The position numbers were made by a program, and so were the translations under genes. 64,000 nt of DNA from Rhizobium leguminosarum bv. trifolii WSM1325 (lineage in GTDB: Bacteria > Pseudomonadota > Alphaproteobacteria > Rhizobiales > Rhizobiaceae): positions 1,550,001-1,614,000 of the forward strand of contig CP001622.1 of NCBI GenBank assembly GCA_000023185.1. The letters run 5' to 3'. The notes beneath the pieces were generated by a model that saw only the letters and a program-made list of their open reading frames with translations, made no database searches and had not been told where the DNA came from. Below, piece after piece: positions 1-8,940 of the stretch (position 1 is its first letter; every line of letters begins with the position of its first letter).

Positions 1-1
1 C

Positions 2-334
2 GTGGTGACCGAGACGATCGCTTGCATGAAGCGACGGCATAGGTTCGTCCCTCTGGGGGAGATCTATTCCGGTCATCGCCTACAGAACGCTAAGGACCTG
101 CTCCGTTATGCTCGCTACCGCACCCCCCTGAACGACCGGGTGAGACTAATGGCAGCCCTGAGCGAAACGGGTTCATTGACCGTCGGCGAAACATTCAACC
201 TCTTCCGGGAGGTGCCACCGCTGACGGCGATCGCATGGATGACGCTTCACCGTTTCATCACCATCGATCTGGACGAGGCCCCGATCGGGCCCGACACATT
301 GATCCGTCGCTCAAGCAATGAGGTGTCGCAATGA
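2..334 (+). CDS. C-terminal part of an unidentified protein, possibly TnsA-like
   Basis: The frame is open to the left edge, so the 110 visible residues starting from GTG are probably only the end of a longer protein. The visible part is a basic segment (CMKRRHR), a helical stretch (NAKDLLRYAR), and a winged-helix-like tail ending in DLDEAPIGPDTLIRR. This layout recalls the C-terminal region of TnsA-type transposase endonucleases, but no catalytic motif is in view. The stop overlaps the next start as ATGA (331-334), so the two genes are translationally coupled. The TnsA assignment is inference from overall look only. Confidence 0.5.
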   Translation: MVTETIACMKRRHRFVPLGEIYSGHRLQNAKDLLRYARYRTPLNDRVRLMAALSETGSLTVGETFNLFREVPPLTAIAWMTLHRFITIDLDEAPIGPDTLIRRSSNEVSQ

Positions 335-2208
335 GCCTTGAACGCACTCCCACGACTATCACTATCGCCTCGGCGACCTACGGCGTCGCCTTGAAGGCTG
401 CGATGCGGCTCGGTGGCGCGTTTTTGAAAGGAGCGACCACCCGTAAAACTGTAATCATCTTGAAGTTGCCTCTGCACGCCGACGAAAGGGGCTATGAAAC
501 CGCGGCTGGCGTGCTGATCAAATGCGCCCCTGATCTCCACGGCTTTCTGGTTCTGAGAGCCGACGTCACTCGCCGGGGCGCCTTGGATGTCAAAAAGCTC
601 AACGATGCTCTCGTTCTGGGCCGTCCGGTCGTCATTCTCTGGCCTCCCGGTCTCATGGTGCCGGCCCACATCGTCGCGGCCGCGGACAGAATTGTCGACG
701 TCCGTCCGGTGCGGCCCTCCCATCTCGTTTCCGCTGCCAAGCTAGTCGAGGGAAGGGTGCTAGATATCCGCGAGGCGACTAGGTTCCTGGAATATCCGGT
801 CGCCTCCGTGTTCGCGGCGATGCGCACCGGACGCTCGCCAGAAATCGTCCTGAAGCGGCTCCAGGATGCGCATCTCTCGTCCGATAGCCCGACATCAGGT
901 CCTGGCCTCGACGAGCTCGAAGGCTATGGCGAGGCCCGCGAGTGGGGATTGACGTTGGCGGAGGATATCCGTGCATGGGAGAGTGCCGAAATTCAATGGT
1001 CCGAGGTCGATCGGGGAATTCTCATCAGCGGGCCTCCCGGATCGGGTAAGACGCTATTCGCCTCGGCGCTCGCACGTACCTGCGGCGTCGAGATCGTTGC
1101 GACGTCTGTAAGCCGGTGGCAATCGGCAGGGCATCTTGGCGACATGCTGGGAGCCATGCGCAAGAGTTTTCAGGAGGCTGCCGCAAAGAAGCCATGCATC
1201 CTTTTTCTGGACGAACTGGACAGCATTGGTGACAGGGCCACCTTCAAGGGCGACAACGCCCAATACTCTAGCCAGGTGGTGAACGGACTGCTCGAACTGG
1301 TCGACGGGTTTGATCGTCTCGAAGGCGTCGTGGTGGTTGGAGCTACGAACTTCCCCGAGAAAATCGACCCCGCACTCCGGAGGGCCGGCCGACTCGATCG
1401 ACATATCGCTATTTCCCTGCCGGACACTCAAACCAGACGATCGCTGTGCCGACGATACATCCGTAATGATATGCCTGAGGGCGAGATCGAAACGATCGTT
1501 CACGCCACTGCCGGTTTCAGCGGCGCCGATTTCGAACAGATGGGACGCGATATCCGTCGGAGGGCAAGGAGGGGCGGGGCGGAGATCACGGCCGAGCTCG
1601 CTCTGGCGGTCTTGCCGCCTATGTTGAAAATCGAGGGAGAGCGGCGGCGAACGGTGGCCGTGCACGAAGCCGGCCACGCGATCGTCGGCATTCGCGTTGC
1701 GGTCGGAAAGTTGGATTCCATCGTGGTCGCCCGCGACGTCCCAAGGACCGGATCCGCCGCCGGTTTTGCGCACTTCGTTCTCGACGGTGACGTCGAGCGA
1801 GATCGGCAGACTCTTCTGAGCCAGATCGCGATGCTGCTGGGAGGAAGACTGGCGGAAGAGGTCATTCTTGGATCGGCATTTGAAGGATCGGGCGGCGAGG
1901 GATCTGATATCCACAAGGCTACGGACCTCGCGACCGTTATGGAGGTTCAGCTCGGGATGGGTGAATCGCTGGGGTATTTCCGGGCAAGCTCGTCTGCCGA
2001 CCTTGAGGAACTTCGCCGCCGAATTCCTGCCGTGCGCGAGCGGGTCGAAAAGGTTCTCTTGAAGCAGTGGAAGCGCGCGCGAACCATCGTCGAGGAACAT
2101 GTCGGCGTCATTGAATTGGTGGCGTCGCAACTGGCCGCCAAGGGCCGTCTCGATGGGAAGGAAGTCGAGCAGATGATGTCGGCGAAGCCGCGGGAGAGGT
2201 CGCCATGA
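331..2208 (+). CDS. FtsH-like AAA+ ATPase with M41 zinc-protease domain, no membrane segment
   Basis: This 625-residue protein has the order of an FtsH protease. An N-terminal region of about 200 residues has no clear membrane helix. An AAA+ module follows, with Walker A GPPGSGKT (234-241), Walker B ILFLDELD (about 290) and the arginine-finger region RRAGRLDRH. An M41 peptidase domain comes last, with the zinc motif HEAGH (445-449) and the third ligand Asp in GSDIHKATD (about 526). All catalytic residues appear present, so it is probably an active ATP-dependent metalloprotease. Classical FtsH has two N-terminal membrane helices, so this one should be cytosolic. It overlaps the upstream gene by 4 bases and the downstream gene by 4 bases, forming a tight three-gene operon. 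Its substrate is unknown. Confidence 0.85.
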   Translation: MSLERTPTTITIASATYGVALKAAMRLGGAFLKGATTRKTVIILKLPLHADERGYETAAGVLIKCAPDLHGFLVLRADVTRRGALDVKKLNDALVLGRPVVILWPPGLMVPAHIVAAADRIVDVRPVRPSHLVSAAKLVEGRVLDIREATRFLEYPVASVFAAMRTGRSPEIVLKRLQDAHLSSDSPTSGPGLDELEGYGEAREWGLTLAEDIRAWESAEIQWSEVDRGILISGPPGSGKTLFASALARTCGVEIVATSVSRWQSAGHLGDMLGAMRKSFQEAAAKKPCILFLDELDSIGDRATFKGDNAQYSSQVVNGLLELVDGFDRLEGVVVVGATNFPEKIDPALRRAGRLDRHIAISLPDTQTRRSLCRRYIRNDMPEGEIETIVHATAGFSGADFEQMGRDIRRRARRGGAEITAELALAVLPPMLKIEGERRRTVAVHEAGHAIVGIRVAVGKLDSIVVARDVPRTGSAAGFAHFVLDGDVERDRQTLLSQIAMLLGGRLAEEVILGSAFEGSGGEGSDIHKATDLATVMEVQLGMGESLGYFRASSSADLEELRRRIPAVRERVEKVLLKQWKRARTIVEEHVGVIELVASQLAAKGRLDGKEVEQMMSAKPRERSP

Positions 2209-2507
2209 GGGGGGCGAAGGAGTCGTCCTGGAAGCTCGTCGTCAAAGGCCTGAAGAGCAAGGTGCTGGCAGGCCGCAAGGAGTTGATCGCCCAAGTGCTG
2301 AAGGACGTCGGTGGCGACGCCGCCCCGATCCGACAGGCCAGGAGAGTACTGCTGACGATGTCCGTCGACGCCCTCTCCGGTACGCCACGGTTTATCGACG
2401 TATACGGAGAGGGTGAGATCTGCCTAATTTCGTTCGATGATCTTTTGGATATCCTGGCCGATCCTCCGCCAACTCTGGCGGAGGTCATGGGTCGTGTCAC
2501 GCGCTGA
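2205..2507 (+). CDS. Small hypothetical protein coupled to the FtsH-like protease
   Basis: This is a 100-residue protein whose ATG overlaps the stop of the protease gene (ATGA at 2205), so co-translation is likely. The N-terminus is basic (many Lys/Arg in the first 30 residues) and the C-terminal half is acidic (DVYGEGE, LLDILADPP). No known domain was recognised. Given the coupling, it may be an adaptor, substrate or antitoxin-like partner of the protease, but that is inference. Its last 11 bases overlap the end of the convergent methyltransferase gene. Confidence 0.6.
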   Translation: MRGAKESSWKLVVKGLKSKVLAGRKELIAQVLKDVGGDAAPIRQARRVLLTMSVDALSGTPRFIDVYGEGEICLISFDDLLDILADPPPTLAEVMGRVTR

Positions 2508-4530
2508 TTTCAGCGGACGCTGATAGGACTACAGCGCCCTCCGTCGATCGAAAATCCGGGACGATAGGAGGAGCATCGACGAAGCGCTGTCCAAAAGGCT
2601 CCCGCAGCATGACCGAATAGTCAAATCGCTTCCCGGTCAAAGCCGAACGAACCGCAAGCCCGATTGCTTGACCGATCACGGGAGGAACTGCATTTCCGAC
2701 CTGGCGTGCGGTTGAATCCTTACCACCGACGAAGTCCCAGTAATCCGGGAACCCCTGAAGCCGGGCACGCATCCGGAGCGTGAGTTGAGGCAGGAATCCT
2801 GCGCCGACCAAGTCAGCTTCCTCTTGTGTCGGCGCGGCGTCGGCGACAGTGGCGATGTCGATGCCCTTCTTCGCCCAGCGCGCAGCCTCCTTCTCTCGAG
2901 AGCCTCCCTTTCGCCCGACCACTGTCGAGGCCAGCGCGCCTCGTAGTTCGATGCCGTTGCGAACGACCAAATGGTTGCGGCGGGCTTCCGCCCAATCCTT
3001 GGCGCCCGTCCAGCCGTTTGCGGCCATCAGGTCTTCGAGGACGTCACCGAGGTTGGAACGCCACTGAGGAAACGTCGGCGGAGCACGGAAGGCGGCCATG
3101 GCCCCCTGACGCAATCCCACGAACAGCATCCGGCTGCGTTCCTGAGCCACACCGTACTCTTCCGCTTCCATGCGTATGATCTGAACGGCGTATCCGGATT
3201 TCTTCAACTGCCTCAGAAAGTTGCCGAGGTGATCCGCATGTCTCGCATTAAGTAGCCCGGTCACGTTTTCAAAGACAAAAGCCTGAGGCAGGATTTCCCG
3301 GACGGCACGAGCGCCTTCAAGAAGTAGGTCCCTGGGATCGTCTTTCCCTAATCTGCTGCCATCGATCGAAAAGGGTTGGCAGGGCAGACCGCCGACAAGA
3401 AGATCAACGCCCGCCGATCTATAGGGAGTGAAATCCACCTGGCGGATGTCGCCTTCGACGACGTTCCAGAGGGGTCGATTGAGCCGCAATGTTGCGGCGG
3501 CATGCTTGTCGAACTCAAAGAGGGCGAGGGGATGAAACCCTGCGTCTTCGAGGCCAAGAGACATTCCGCCCGCACCCGCGCATAACTCGATGACGTTCAG
3601 CTTCTGGGTAGGAAGGCTGGTGAGCGGCGGGCGTTCTTTCGTAACGATGTCGAATATGTCCGGCGCGACGGTCGATGTGATCGGCTGGATGCATTCATGG
3701 AAGTTGGTCGACCACTGCGCTTCAAGGCTGGATCTGTCGAGCGCCAACCCGAATTGACCCCCGAAGCGTCCTTCGGCCAGAGCGTCGATCGCGGCATAGG
3801 CAAGAGCTAGGCGGCGATCGCTCGCGTGCATTGGCATCCTGAGAATGTCCGCGAGAGGAATGTCGTACGATCCATAAGCAGATACAAAATCGGGAAGAAG
3901 AGCCGTTGCCGAGGCTCTGACGCGCGCATGGGCGTCCGAGCGGCGCTCGTCAGTCATGTTCTTGGGACCGTAGGCATGGAGGAGGGTGAGGAGTTCCGCG
4001 GCACTCTTGTCGAGATTGCGCGCGGCCTCGACCGCTCTCCGTCGCGCCAACCTGGCAGAACTCTTGAAGGCGGAGGTGACGGACTGCTCCGCAAATGTCA
4101 TCTTCCGGTGTCGAAAATTGGTACGGATTGCTGACACGTCCCGCGTCCCCAAGGTCGCACCACCGGCAATTCTGGATATGGCCTCGCTTCGCGTTTCATC
4201 ATCTGCGGTCGCCAACGCCCTCAGAACCGGAAATTGGATGCGTGCTTCGCGCAACAACACCCCGGAATCCTTCAAGGTCTTGTTGACCTTCAGATATGTG
4301 TTCGCTTCGGCCACGTCCATTCCGCAGGCGGCATGAAGGAAGGTTGCGACCTCCTTCGGCGAAAGATGCTCTAGCAGCCCTTCGACCTCGTCCGCCATCC
4401 TGAACAGGCGGTCAGACATCTGCTTTTGCAGGATGCGGATCGCCTTCTTCGCATTACTAAGGGCTTCGTTTCTTAAATCTGACATCTGCAACGTCTCGCA
4501 AGTGAAATCGGACGTGTCATATCGGGACAA
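2497..4530 (-). CDS. DNA (cytosine-5-)-methyltransferase with long N-terminal extension
   Basis: This 677-residue protein has a C5-cytosine methyltransferase module in its second half. Motif I is ELCAGAGGMSLG (315-326), the catalytic loop is GLPCQPF with Cys384, and motif VI is ENV (421-423). Motif VIII is QERSR (463-467), and a late RQVGNAVPP matches motif X. It transfers a methyl group from SAM to cytosine C5. The first 310 residues form a helical extension absent from ordinary Dcm enzymes, of unrecognised function. An internal Met at residue 16 is an alternative start. No restriction endonuclease gene is beside it. The neighbour across the divergent promoter region is an FRG-domain protein, so the pair may be a modification-plus-effector system. 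Enzyme class is certain from motifs; target site is unknown. Confidence 0.93.
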   Translation of the reverse strand: MSRYDTSDFTCETLQMSDLRNEALSNAKKAIRILQKQMSDRLFRMADEVEGLLEHLSPKEVATFLHAACGMDVAEANTYLKVNKTLKDSGVLLREARIQFPVLRALATADDETRSEAISRIAGGATLGTRDVSAIRTNFRHRKMTFAEQSVTSAFKSSARLARRRAVEAARNLDKSAAELLTLLHAYGPKNMTDERRSDAHARVRASATALLPDFVSAYGSYDIPLADILRMPMHASDRRLALAYAAIDALAEGRFGGQFGLALDRSSLEAQWSTNFHECIQPITSTVAPDIFDIVTKERPPLTSLPTQKLNVIELCAGAGGMSLGLEDAGFHPLALFEFDKHAAATLRLNRPLWNVVEGDIRQVDFTPYRSAGVDLLVGGLPCQPFSIDGSRLGKDDPRDLLLEGARAVREILPQAFVFENVTGLLNARHADHLGNFLRQLKKSGYAVQIIRMEAEEYGVAQERSRMLFVGLRQGAMAAFRAPPTFPQWRSNLGDVLEDLMAANGWTGAKDWAEARRNHLVVRNGIELRGALASTVVGRKGGSREKEAARWAKKGIDIATVADAAPTQEEADLVGAGFLPQLTLRMRARLQGFPDYWDFVGGKDSTARQVGNAVPPVIGQAIGLAVRSALTGKRFDYSVMLREPFGQRFVDAPPIVPDFRSTEGAVVLSASAEISA

Positions 4531-4610
4531 TCATTGCAGGACCGGCAACCCAATCGCTAAAATTGCTTGCAACTGCAGATTTGTATCGTCCACCCAATTG
4601 CCTACGGACA

Positions 4611-6023
4611 ATGAGCTATCTACAACCGTTCGGGCGATGGAGGACGTCGGACTTGTACAACCTGCTGATGATGGGAAACGACGACGAGTGGAACGTTGCA
4701 CTCGGCAGCGTGAGCGAGGCCTCGTTTCCTCTTTCCCGGTACCTTGAATACACTGAAGAGAGTATCGAGCAACGCCTGAAACCCATCACGACCGAAGTCG
4801 TGACCTTTCTCTCGCAACTGCCAACGCTCTTCATGAGCGAACTGCAGAACGACGCGGACGGGAGACAGTTCGTCAGGATTCGTCTCGGTCAAGTGTGGAA
4901 TATCCGCATAGTCGGCAAGGACATTCTGTACCTGTTCCGTATAGATCAGCACCTTGGTGAACATGCCGTGACCGACAGGCAGGCTTTCGAGAGAACCTTC
5001 TCCTTCGGCAAGTGGGAGCTGAGTCGGACTCATTGGGCGGTCAAGGATAGAGATCTGCCCGCGACGCTCGTCAGCGCGGGTGTAATCCAGCCACCGGTCG
5101 CAGCCAACGACGGGGCGCCTCCGCCAGTTCCACCGCCGCCGAACCCACTGTTGCCCGACGACCAGCCAGCTCTGCCCATCATCGAGAGCTTGGTAGGCTT
5201 CATGAATCATGTGCTGAACCTGCCGTCGGCGCCGGACGATGAGATCTTCTATCGTGGTCATTCGGACAGGCTCTATAAGCTTATCCCGTCACTTTTCCGA
5301 AAGAACGACGGCGGAGATTGGCGCTACCGGCACAAGGAGGAAACGATCGTCCGCGAGCTTCTCACAGCCCAGGCGACAGCGTTCTCCAGCGACGAATACA
5401 TGCTGGACAAGTTGGTGAGGATGCAACACTACGGCCTGCCGACGAGATTGCTCGATGTGACGTCGAATCCTTTGGTCGCGCTGTACTTCTGCTGCGCGGA
5501 CGACAGGCGCGACCACAACGGCAACGAAGTCGACGGAGAGGTGATCGTAATGAGGACGAAGTCGTCCGACGTCCGATTCTTCGATTCAGACACGGTTAGC
5601 TGCGTTGCCAACATATGTCTTCTGACCGACGCCGAGAAGGAAAAGATGGAAACGTCCGGGGAGTCGATTGCATTCAACGAAACGCCTGAATGCAAGAAGC
5701 TCCTACATTTCATTCGGCGTGAGAAGCCCTATTTCGAAGGCCGGATCAACCCGAGCGACCTCGAGAGGATCATGTTCGTCCGCGGCCGAAACACCAACGA
5801 GCGCATCACCTCGCAGTCGGGCGCCTTTCTCCTGTTCGGCAAGGATTCGGTGCTTCCGGAGACGGGTTTCAGTTCCCTCGATGTCCAACGGATGACGATC
5901 AGAAATAAGGCCGGCATTTTGCGTGACCTTGCCAAACTCAATATCAAGTCGAGCACGATCTATCCCGGCATCGAGAAGACGACCGCCGAAATTGCCAAGA
6001 AGCACGAACTCGCGGCGGGTTAA
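4611..6023 (+). CDS. FRG-domain protein
   Basis: The ATG at 4611 is preferred over the TTG at 4563, giving 470 residues. The C-terminal half carries the FRG domain signature: FYRGHSD followed by LIPSLFR (about residue 210), then QHYGLPTRLLDVTSNP and ALYFCCADD (from about 270). The N-terminal part (about 165 residues) is unrecognised and joined by a proline-rich linker (PPVPPPPNPLLP). The biochemical role of FRG domains is unsettled, but they occur often in defence islands. The gene is divergent from the cytosine methyltransferase, with starts about 80 bases apart, so shared control is plausible. The domain call is firm; activity is unknown. Confidence 0.85.
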   Translation: MSYLQPFGRWRTSDLYNLLMMGNDDEWNVALGSVSEASFPLSRYLEYTEESIEQRLKPITTEVVTFLSQLPTLFMSELQNDADGRQFVRIRLGQVWNIRIVGKDILYLFRIDQHLGEHAVTDRQAFERTFSFGKWELSRTHWAVKDRDLPATLVSAGVIQPPVAANDGAPPPVPPPPNPLLPDDQPALPIIESLVGFMNHVLNLPSAPDDEIFYRGHSDRLYKLIPSLFRKNDGGDWRYRHKEETIVRELLTAQATAFSSDEYMLDKLVRMQHYGLPTRLLDVTSNPLVALYFCCADDRRDHNGNEVDGEVIVMRTKSSDVRFFDSDTVSCVANICLLTDAEKEKMETSGESIAFNETPECKKLLHFIRREKPYFEGRINPSDLERIMFVRGRNTNERITSQSGAFLLFGKDSVLPETGFSSLDVQRMTIRNKAGILRDLAKLNIKSSTIYPGIEKTTAEIAKKHELAAG

Positions 6024-6209
6024 AGATAGGCTTGCCTTCGCGTCAAAGGAGTTCAGGTATAGTCCACTCAGGATTTTCTATTTGGGCTATTGAAAGGCCG
6101 GCTCGGCGTCATCATGTTTTTTCTAGCAAACGATGAGGTGTTGCCATGAAAGCGTTTTTGGTTTCTCTTAGAAAAGACCTGAGCACTCTTGCGCGGACGT
6201 TAGCTGGTT

Positions 6210-6788
6210 TCATCTTCCGCAGACGTTCTCTTTCTGCGCGGTGACCAGGGACTTGTATTCCGAAGAGAAGTTTTGCACCTGAAAGGGCGCTGGGCGCGTG
6301 CTTTCCGCGCGGTCAACGAAGGTTTTGGCGTTGGCGTCGTGGAAAGACGCGACGTCGTCGCAAAGCAACTCCGGCAGAGCCGTCCCGGCCTCCAGACTTT
6401 CGAATATGTCGTCATAGGCGTTCAATTTGGAGAAGATCGACGCTCGGGCTTTTCTTGCCTCGTCGAGAGTCAGCTTGTTCGCACCCGACGGAACAACGGA
6501 AAGACACCGCTGCAAGGCCGCAGTCGCGGCGTTCTCGACGTAAGCGAACGCGTTGTCATGCTCCTGAAAAAGTGCGCCGTATGAGTCCGGTCCAAGCTGG
6601 TTGGCAAACGATATACATTCGTTCGATGTTGGGTTTCTACTCGCCTCAAGCGCGAAGTCCGTCGCAAGCGACCTCGACATTGAAGCCTTGCTGTACTGGT
6701 TCGCTTTGTAGGCGAAAACCGTACTGACGACAGCTAGAAAAAGGCTTAGGGCCGCTACGCCTAGAGACCAGAACTTGACGTCACCCAT
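6210..6788 (-). CDS. Small membrane-anchored hypothetical protein
   Basis: The frame extends to 6890, but ATG at 6788 has a good ribosome binding site (GGGAG) and avoids overlap with the upstream gene, giving 192 residues. A membrane segment lies near the N-terminus (LGVAALSLFLAVVSTVFA), followed by a short basic stretch and a largely soluble helical domain with several cysteines (CISF, CLSV, CDDV, CGR). The family was not recognised. It lies 52 bases downstream of the PLD-like gene on the same strand, so the two are probably one operon, and it may anchor or assist that protein. Confidence 0.65.
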   Translation of the reverse strand: MGDVKFWSLGVAALSLFLAVVSTVFAYKANQYSKASMSRSLATDFALEASRNPTSNECISFANQLGPDSYGALFQEHDNAFAYVENAATAALQRCLSVVPSGANKLTLDEARKARASIFSKLNAYDDIFESLEAGTALPELLCDDVASFHDANAKTFVDRAESTRPAPFQVQNFSSEYKSLVTAQKENVCGR

Positions 6789-6840
6789 AAGCTGTTCTCC
6801 CAACGTTTCTAACGACCGTCTCGGATTCTGATTGCGCCAC

Positions 6841-8526
6841 TTAGCTTTCGGAAAAGTAGACCCGTCGGGCGAACCTTGCATTTCGATCACCAGGAGTGAA
6901 ATAGTCCGCCGTCCAATCTCGATCCTCGATTAGGAAGCGTCGCTCGAAGTCTTCCGGCGATGCACCTGGATGCTTCTGAAGATAGATGTTGACGGCTTGG
7001 CGGAACGCGTAGTGGGAATGAAGGCGGAAGAATTCGCCAAGGTAGATGTCAGCGACGCGCTGGTTGCCCCGGATGACGACCATGTTCTCGTCGTTAGTAT
7101 CCGTGCTCGCCTTGCTGAAGTTCGCGGAGCCGGTGACGATGATGGGGTCGTCGGACATGGGATCGACCAGCATGAACTTGGTATGAACCCAATGCACGTT
7201 GACCCTCGCCGAGCCACGATCCATCTCACCAAGCCATTGGTCGAAACCAGAAAGCGGGATACGATTGCCCACCGCGATCACGACGTTCGGAAGCGCTTGC
7301 AATCGGCGGATCTTCTCGATCTGTGCTTCCTTGTTCCGGCCATTCCACTCCTTCTCCATCAACGCCATTCGAAGAATGTCGTCATGCTTCGAGAAGACGT
7401 CTGCGAACGACTGATGCATTCCGAAAGCAAAAGTCATGAAAAGGCCCTTCTGGGCCTTTCCCGCAAGATCCGCGTACCAGTCGAGGGCGTCGAGATCTGG
7501 CCGAGGAGAAAAGACAGGGGTGTCCGACTGCGGGCCTAGTTGAACAGGCGCCGGCGTCAAGGTTTCGTTGGCAGCCTCGTAACCGGAGTCTCTGGTGATC
7601 TCCGGATCGTCAAAAAGGTCTTCGAAATACTGCAGATAGGTAGATGCGGGCTCTGCTCCCTCGATGATGTGGACGCAGTTGGCATGCCCGAAGATCCCGT
7701 TCTCTGTCAGGTTGGTCGATCCGAATAGAAGTGCTTGAGGCGCATTGTCCTTGCTGAGCACGAGAAACTTGTTGTGCATTAGCTTTCCATTCTGGCGCTG
7801 TTTGCACACTTGCGTCAGACCCGCGTCCGAGATGGCCTTCTCGTTCTTTTCCCATGGGCCGGTCTCGCTTTCGATGTCGTCGAAGATGATGGAAACCTCG
7901 ACACCCCGATCCTTCGCCGCCGCGATCTCGTTCAGGACTGCAGGCCACTGAAACTCGTAGAACGCTCCTTTCAAACTCCAGTCCCCGCCTTGCGCCCTGG
8001 CGATGAAGGCAAGGATGGATTCTAGCAGTCCCCGCGACAGCCACTCGTAAGCGCCGGGGCCAGCCTTCGACGGAAGCTTGTTTTGGAACCGTCGAGCGTA
8101 TTCTTGGGTGGCTGGCGAACCTCGGTTGAAGAACACGCTGTGATCTTGAGCGGCGACCGCTTCGGTGTGGACCCTGACCTTTACCGAGCCATCTCGTTGC
8201 AAGTTGGCCGGCTGGCCATACAACGCGACGATTTCGTACTCGTAGTCACGATCGGGCTTCGCAGAGTAGTCCGCCCATTGGAACGATTGGAAGGGATGAG
8301 ACAGGCTTGAGAACTGTTCTCCTGGCGCTGGGTAAGGCTCGACGGTTGCGAACGTCTTCGATCCTTTCATCCAATAGACCTCTTCTTCCTGAAAATCGGT
8401 CCGCCGGATTGCGAAGCCGCGGAGTCCGGCTCGCTTTGGTTCGTCTATGGTCCAACCGAGAAGAACGACGTATGAGCCCCCGATTGCGTTCACAGTTATA
8501 CTGTCGTTCGAAACCTTATTCCTCAT
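6841..8526 (-). CDS. Phospholipase D-like protein with two HKD motifs
   Basis: This 561-residue protein starts at ATG 8526. Residues 10-125 look like a beta-rich, fibronectin-type domain. Two HKD half-sites follow: HNKFLVLSKD (H251, K253) with GSTNLTENG downstream, and HTKFMLVD (H448, K450, D455) with GSANFS. The paired arrangement fits the PLD superfamily, which includes lipases and nucleases; the absence of a signal peptide favours a cytoplasmic nuclease. The first half-site has a longer gap between Lys and Asp than the classical HxKx4D. It sits upstream of a membrane-protein gene in a likely operon and downstream of a helicase gene. PLD proteins occur in defence systems such as DISARM, but that system's other core genes are not here. 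Confidence 0.85.
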   Translation of the reverse strand: MRNKVSNDSITVNAIGGSYVVLLGWTIDEPKRAGLRGFAIRRTDFQEEEVYWMKGSKTFATVEPYPAPGEQFSSLSHPFQSFQWADYSAKPDRDYEYEIVALYGQPANLQRDGSVKVRVHTEAVAAQDHSVFFNRGSPATQEYARRFQNKLPSKAGPGAYEWLSRGLLESILAFIARAQGGDWSLKGAFYEFQWPAVLNEIAAAKDRGVEVSIIFDDIESETGPWEKNEKAISDAGLTQVCKQRQNGKLMHNKFLVLSKDNAPQALLFGSTNLTENGIFGHANCVHIIEGAEPASTYLQYFEDLFDDPEITRDSGYEAANETLTPAPVQLGPQSDTPVFSPRPDLDALDWYADLAGKAQKGLFMTFAFGMHQSFADVFSKHDDILRMALMEKEWNGRNKEAQIEKIRRLQALPNVVIAVGNRIPLSGFDQWLGEMDRGSARVNVHWVHTKFMLVDPMSDDPIIVTGSANFSKASTDTNDENMVVIRGNQRVADIYLGEFFRLHSHYAFRQAVNIYLQKHPGASPEDFERRFLIEDRDWTADYFTPGDRNARFARRVYFSES

Positions 8527-8940
8527 CGCGCGCCCCCCGCTCGAATTCGATGTCAGACTTTATCATAAATTGTATGGCGAACTGAAGATACACCTTTCGA
8601 GTGATGCGGAACCCACGGTTTCGGCATACCAAGGTTACCGACGCTGCATCCGCAGCCCTCGATCCGCGACGTTACGAACGAGACCGGCCAAAATAGCTCG
8701 GGTCCGGACGTCATGCTAAACCGGCGTCGTTTCCAACTTGAGATCGGATTGCGAACCAGCACAGCAGGTACGAGACCGAGCCTTGTCGCCAAAGTAGCCT
8801 ATGGCGCGATCCCTCACGCCTGACCCTCGACTTACTTCCAACCCCGAACGGCTACCGCTTCGGCAACCGTCATACGAGAACGCAAGATGTGCGAACGGGA
8901 TAAGCCACATTCATTTTTCGCAAAGTGGCAGTTCGGTACC
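8527..8940. other. Non-coding gap between PLD and helicase genes
   Basis: No convincing gene was found in these 414 bases; the frames that are open give composition unlike their neighbours. The part next to the PLD start is AT-rich and holds a TATGAT-like hexamer on the minus strand near 8560-8566, a possible -10 element for the PLD gene. The rest shows no strong hairpin or repeat. Confidence 0.5.

Noticed and set aside
6146..6244. A 32-codon frame starting MKAFLVSLRKDL
   Set aside because: It has a possible GAGGTG site but overlaps the end of a better gene on the other strand and matches nothing known.
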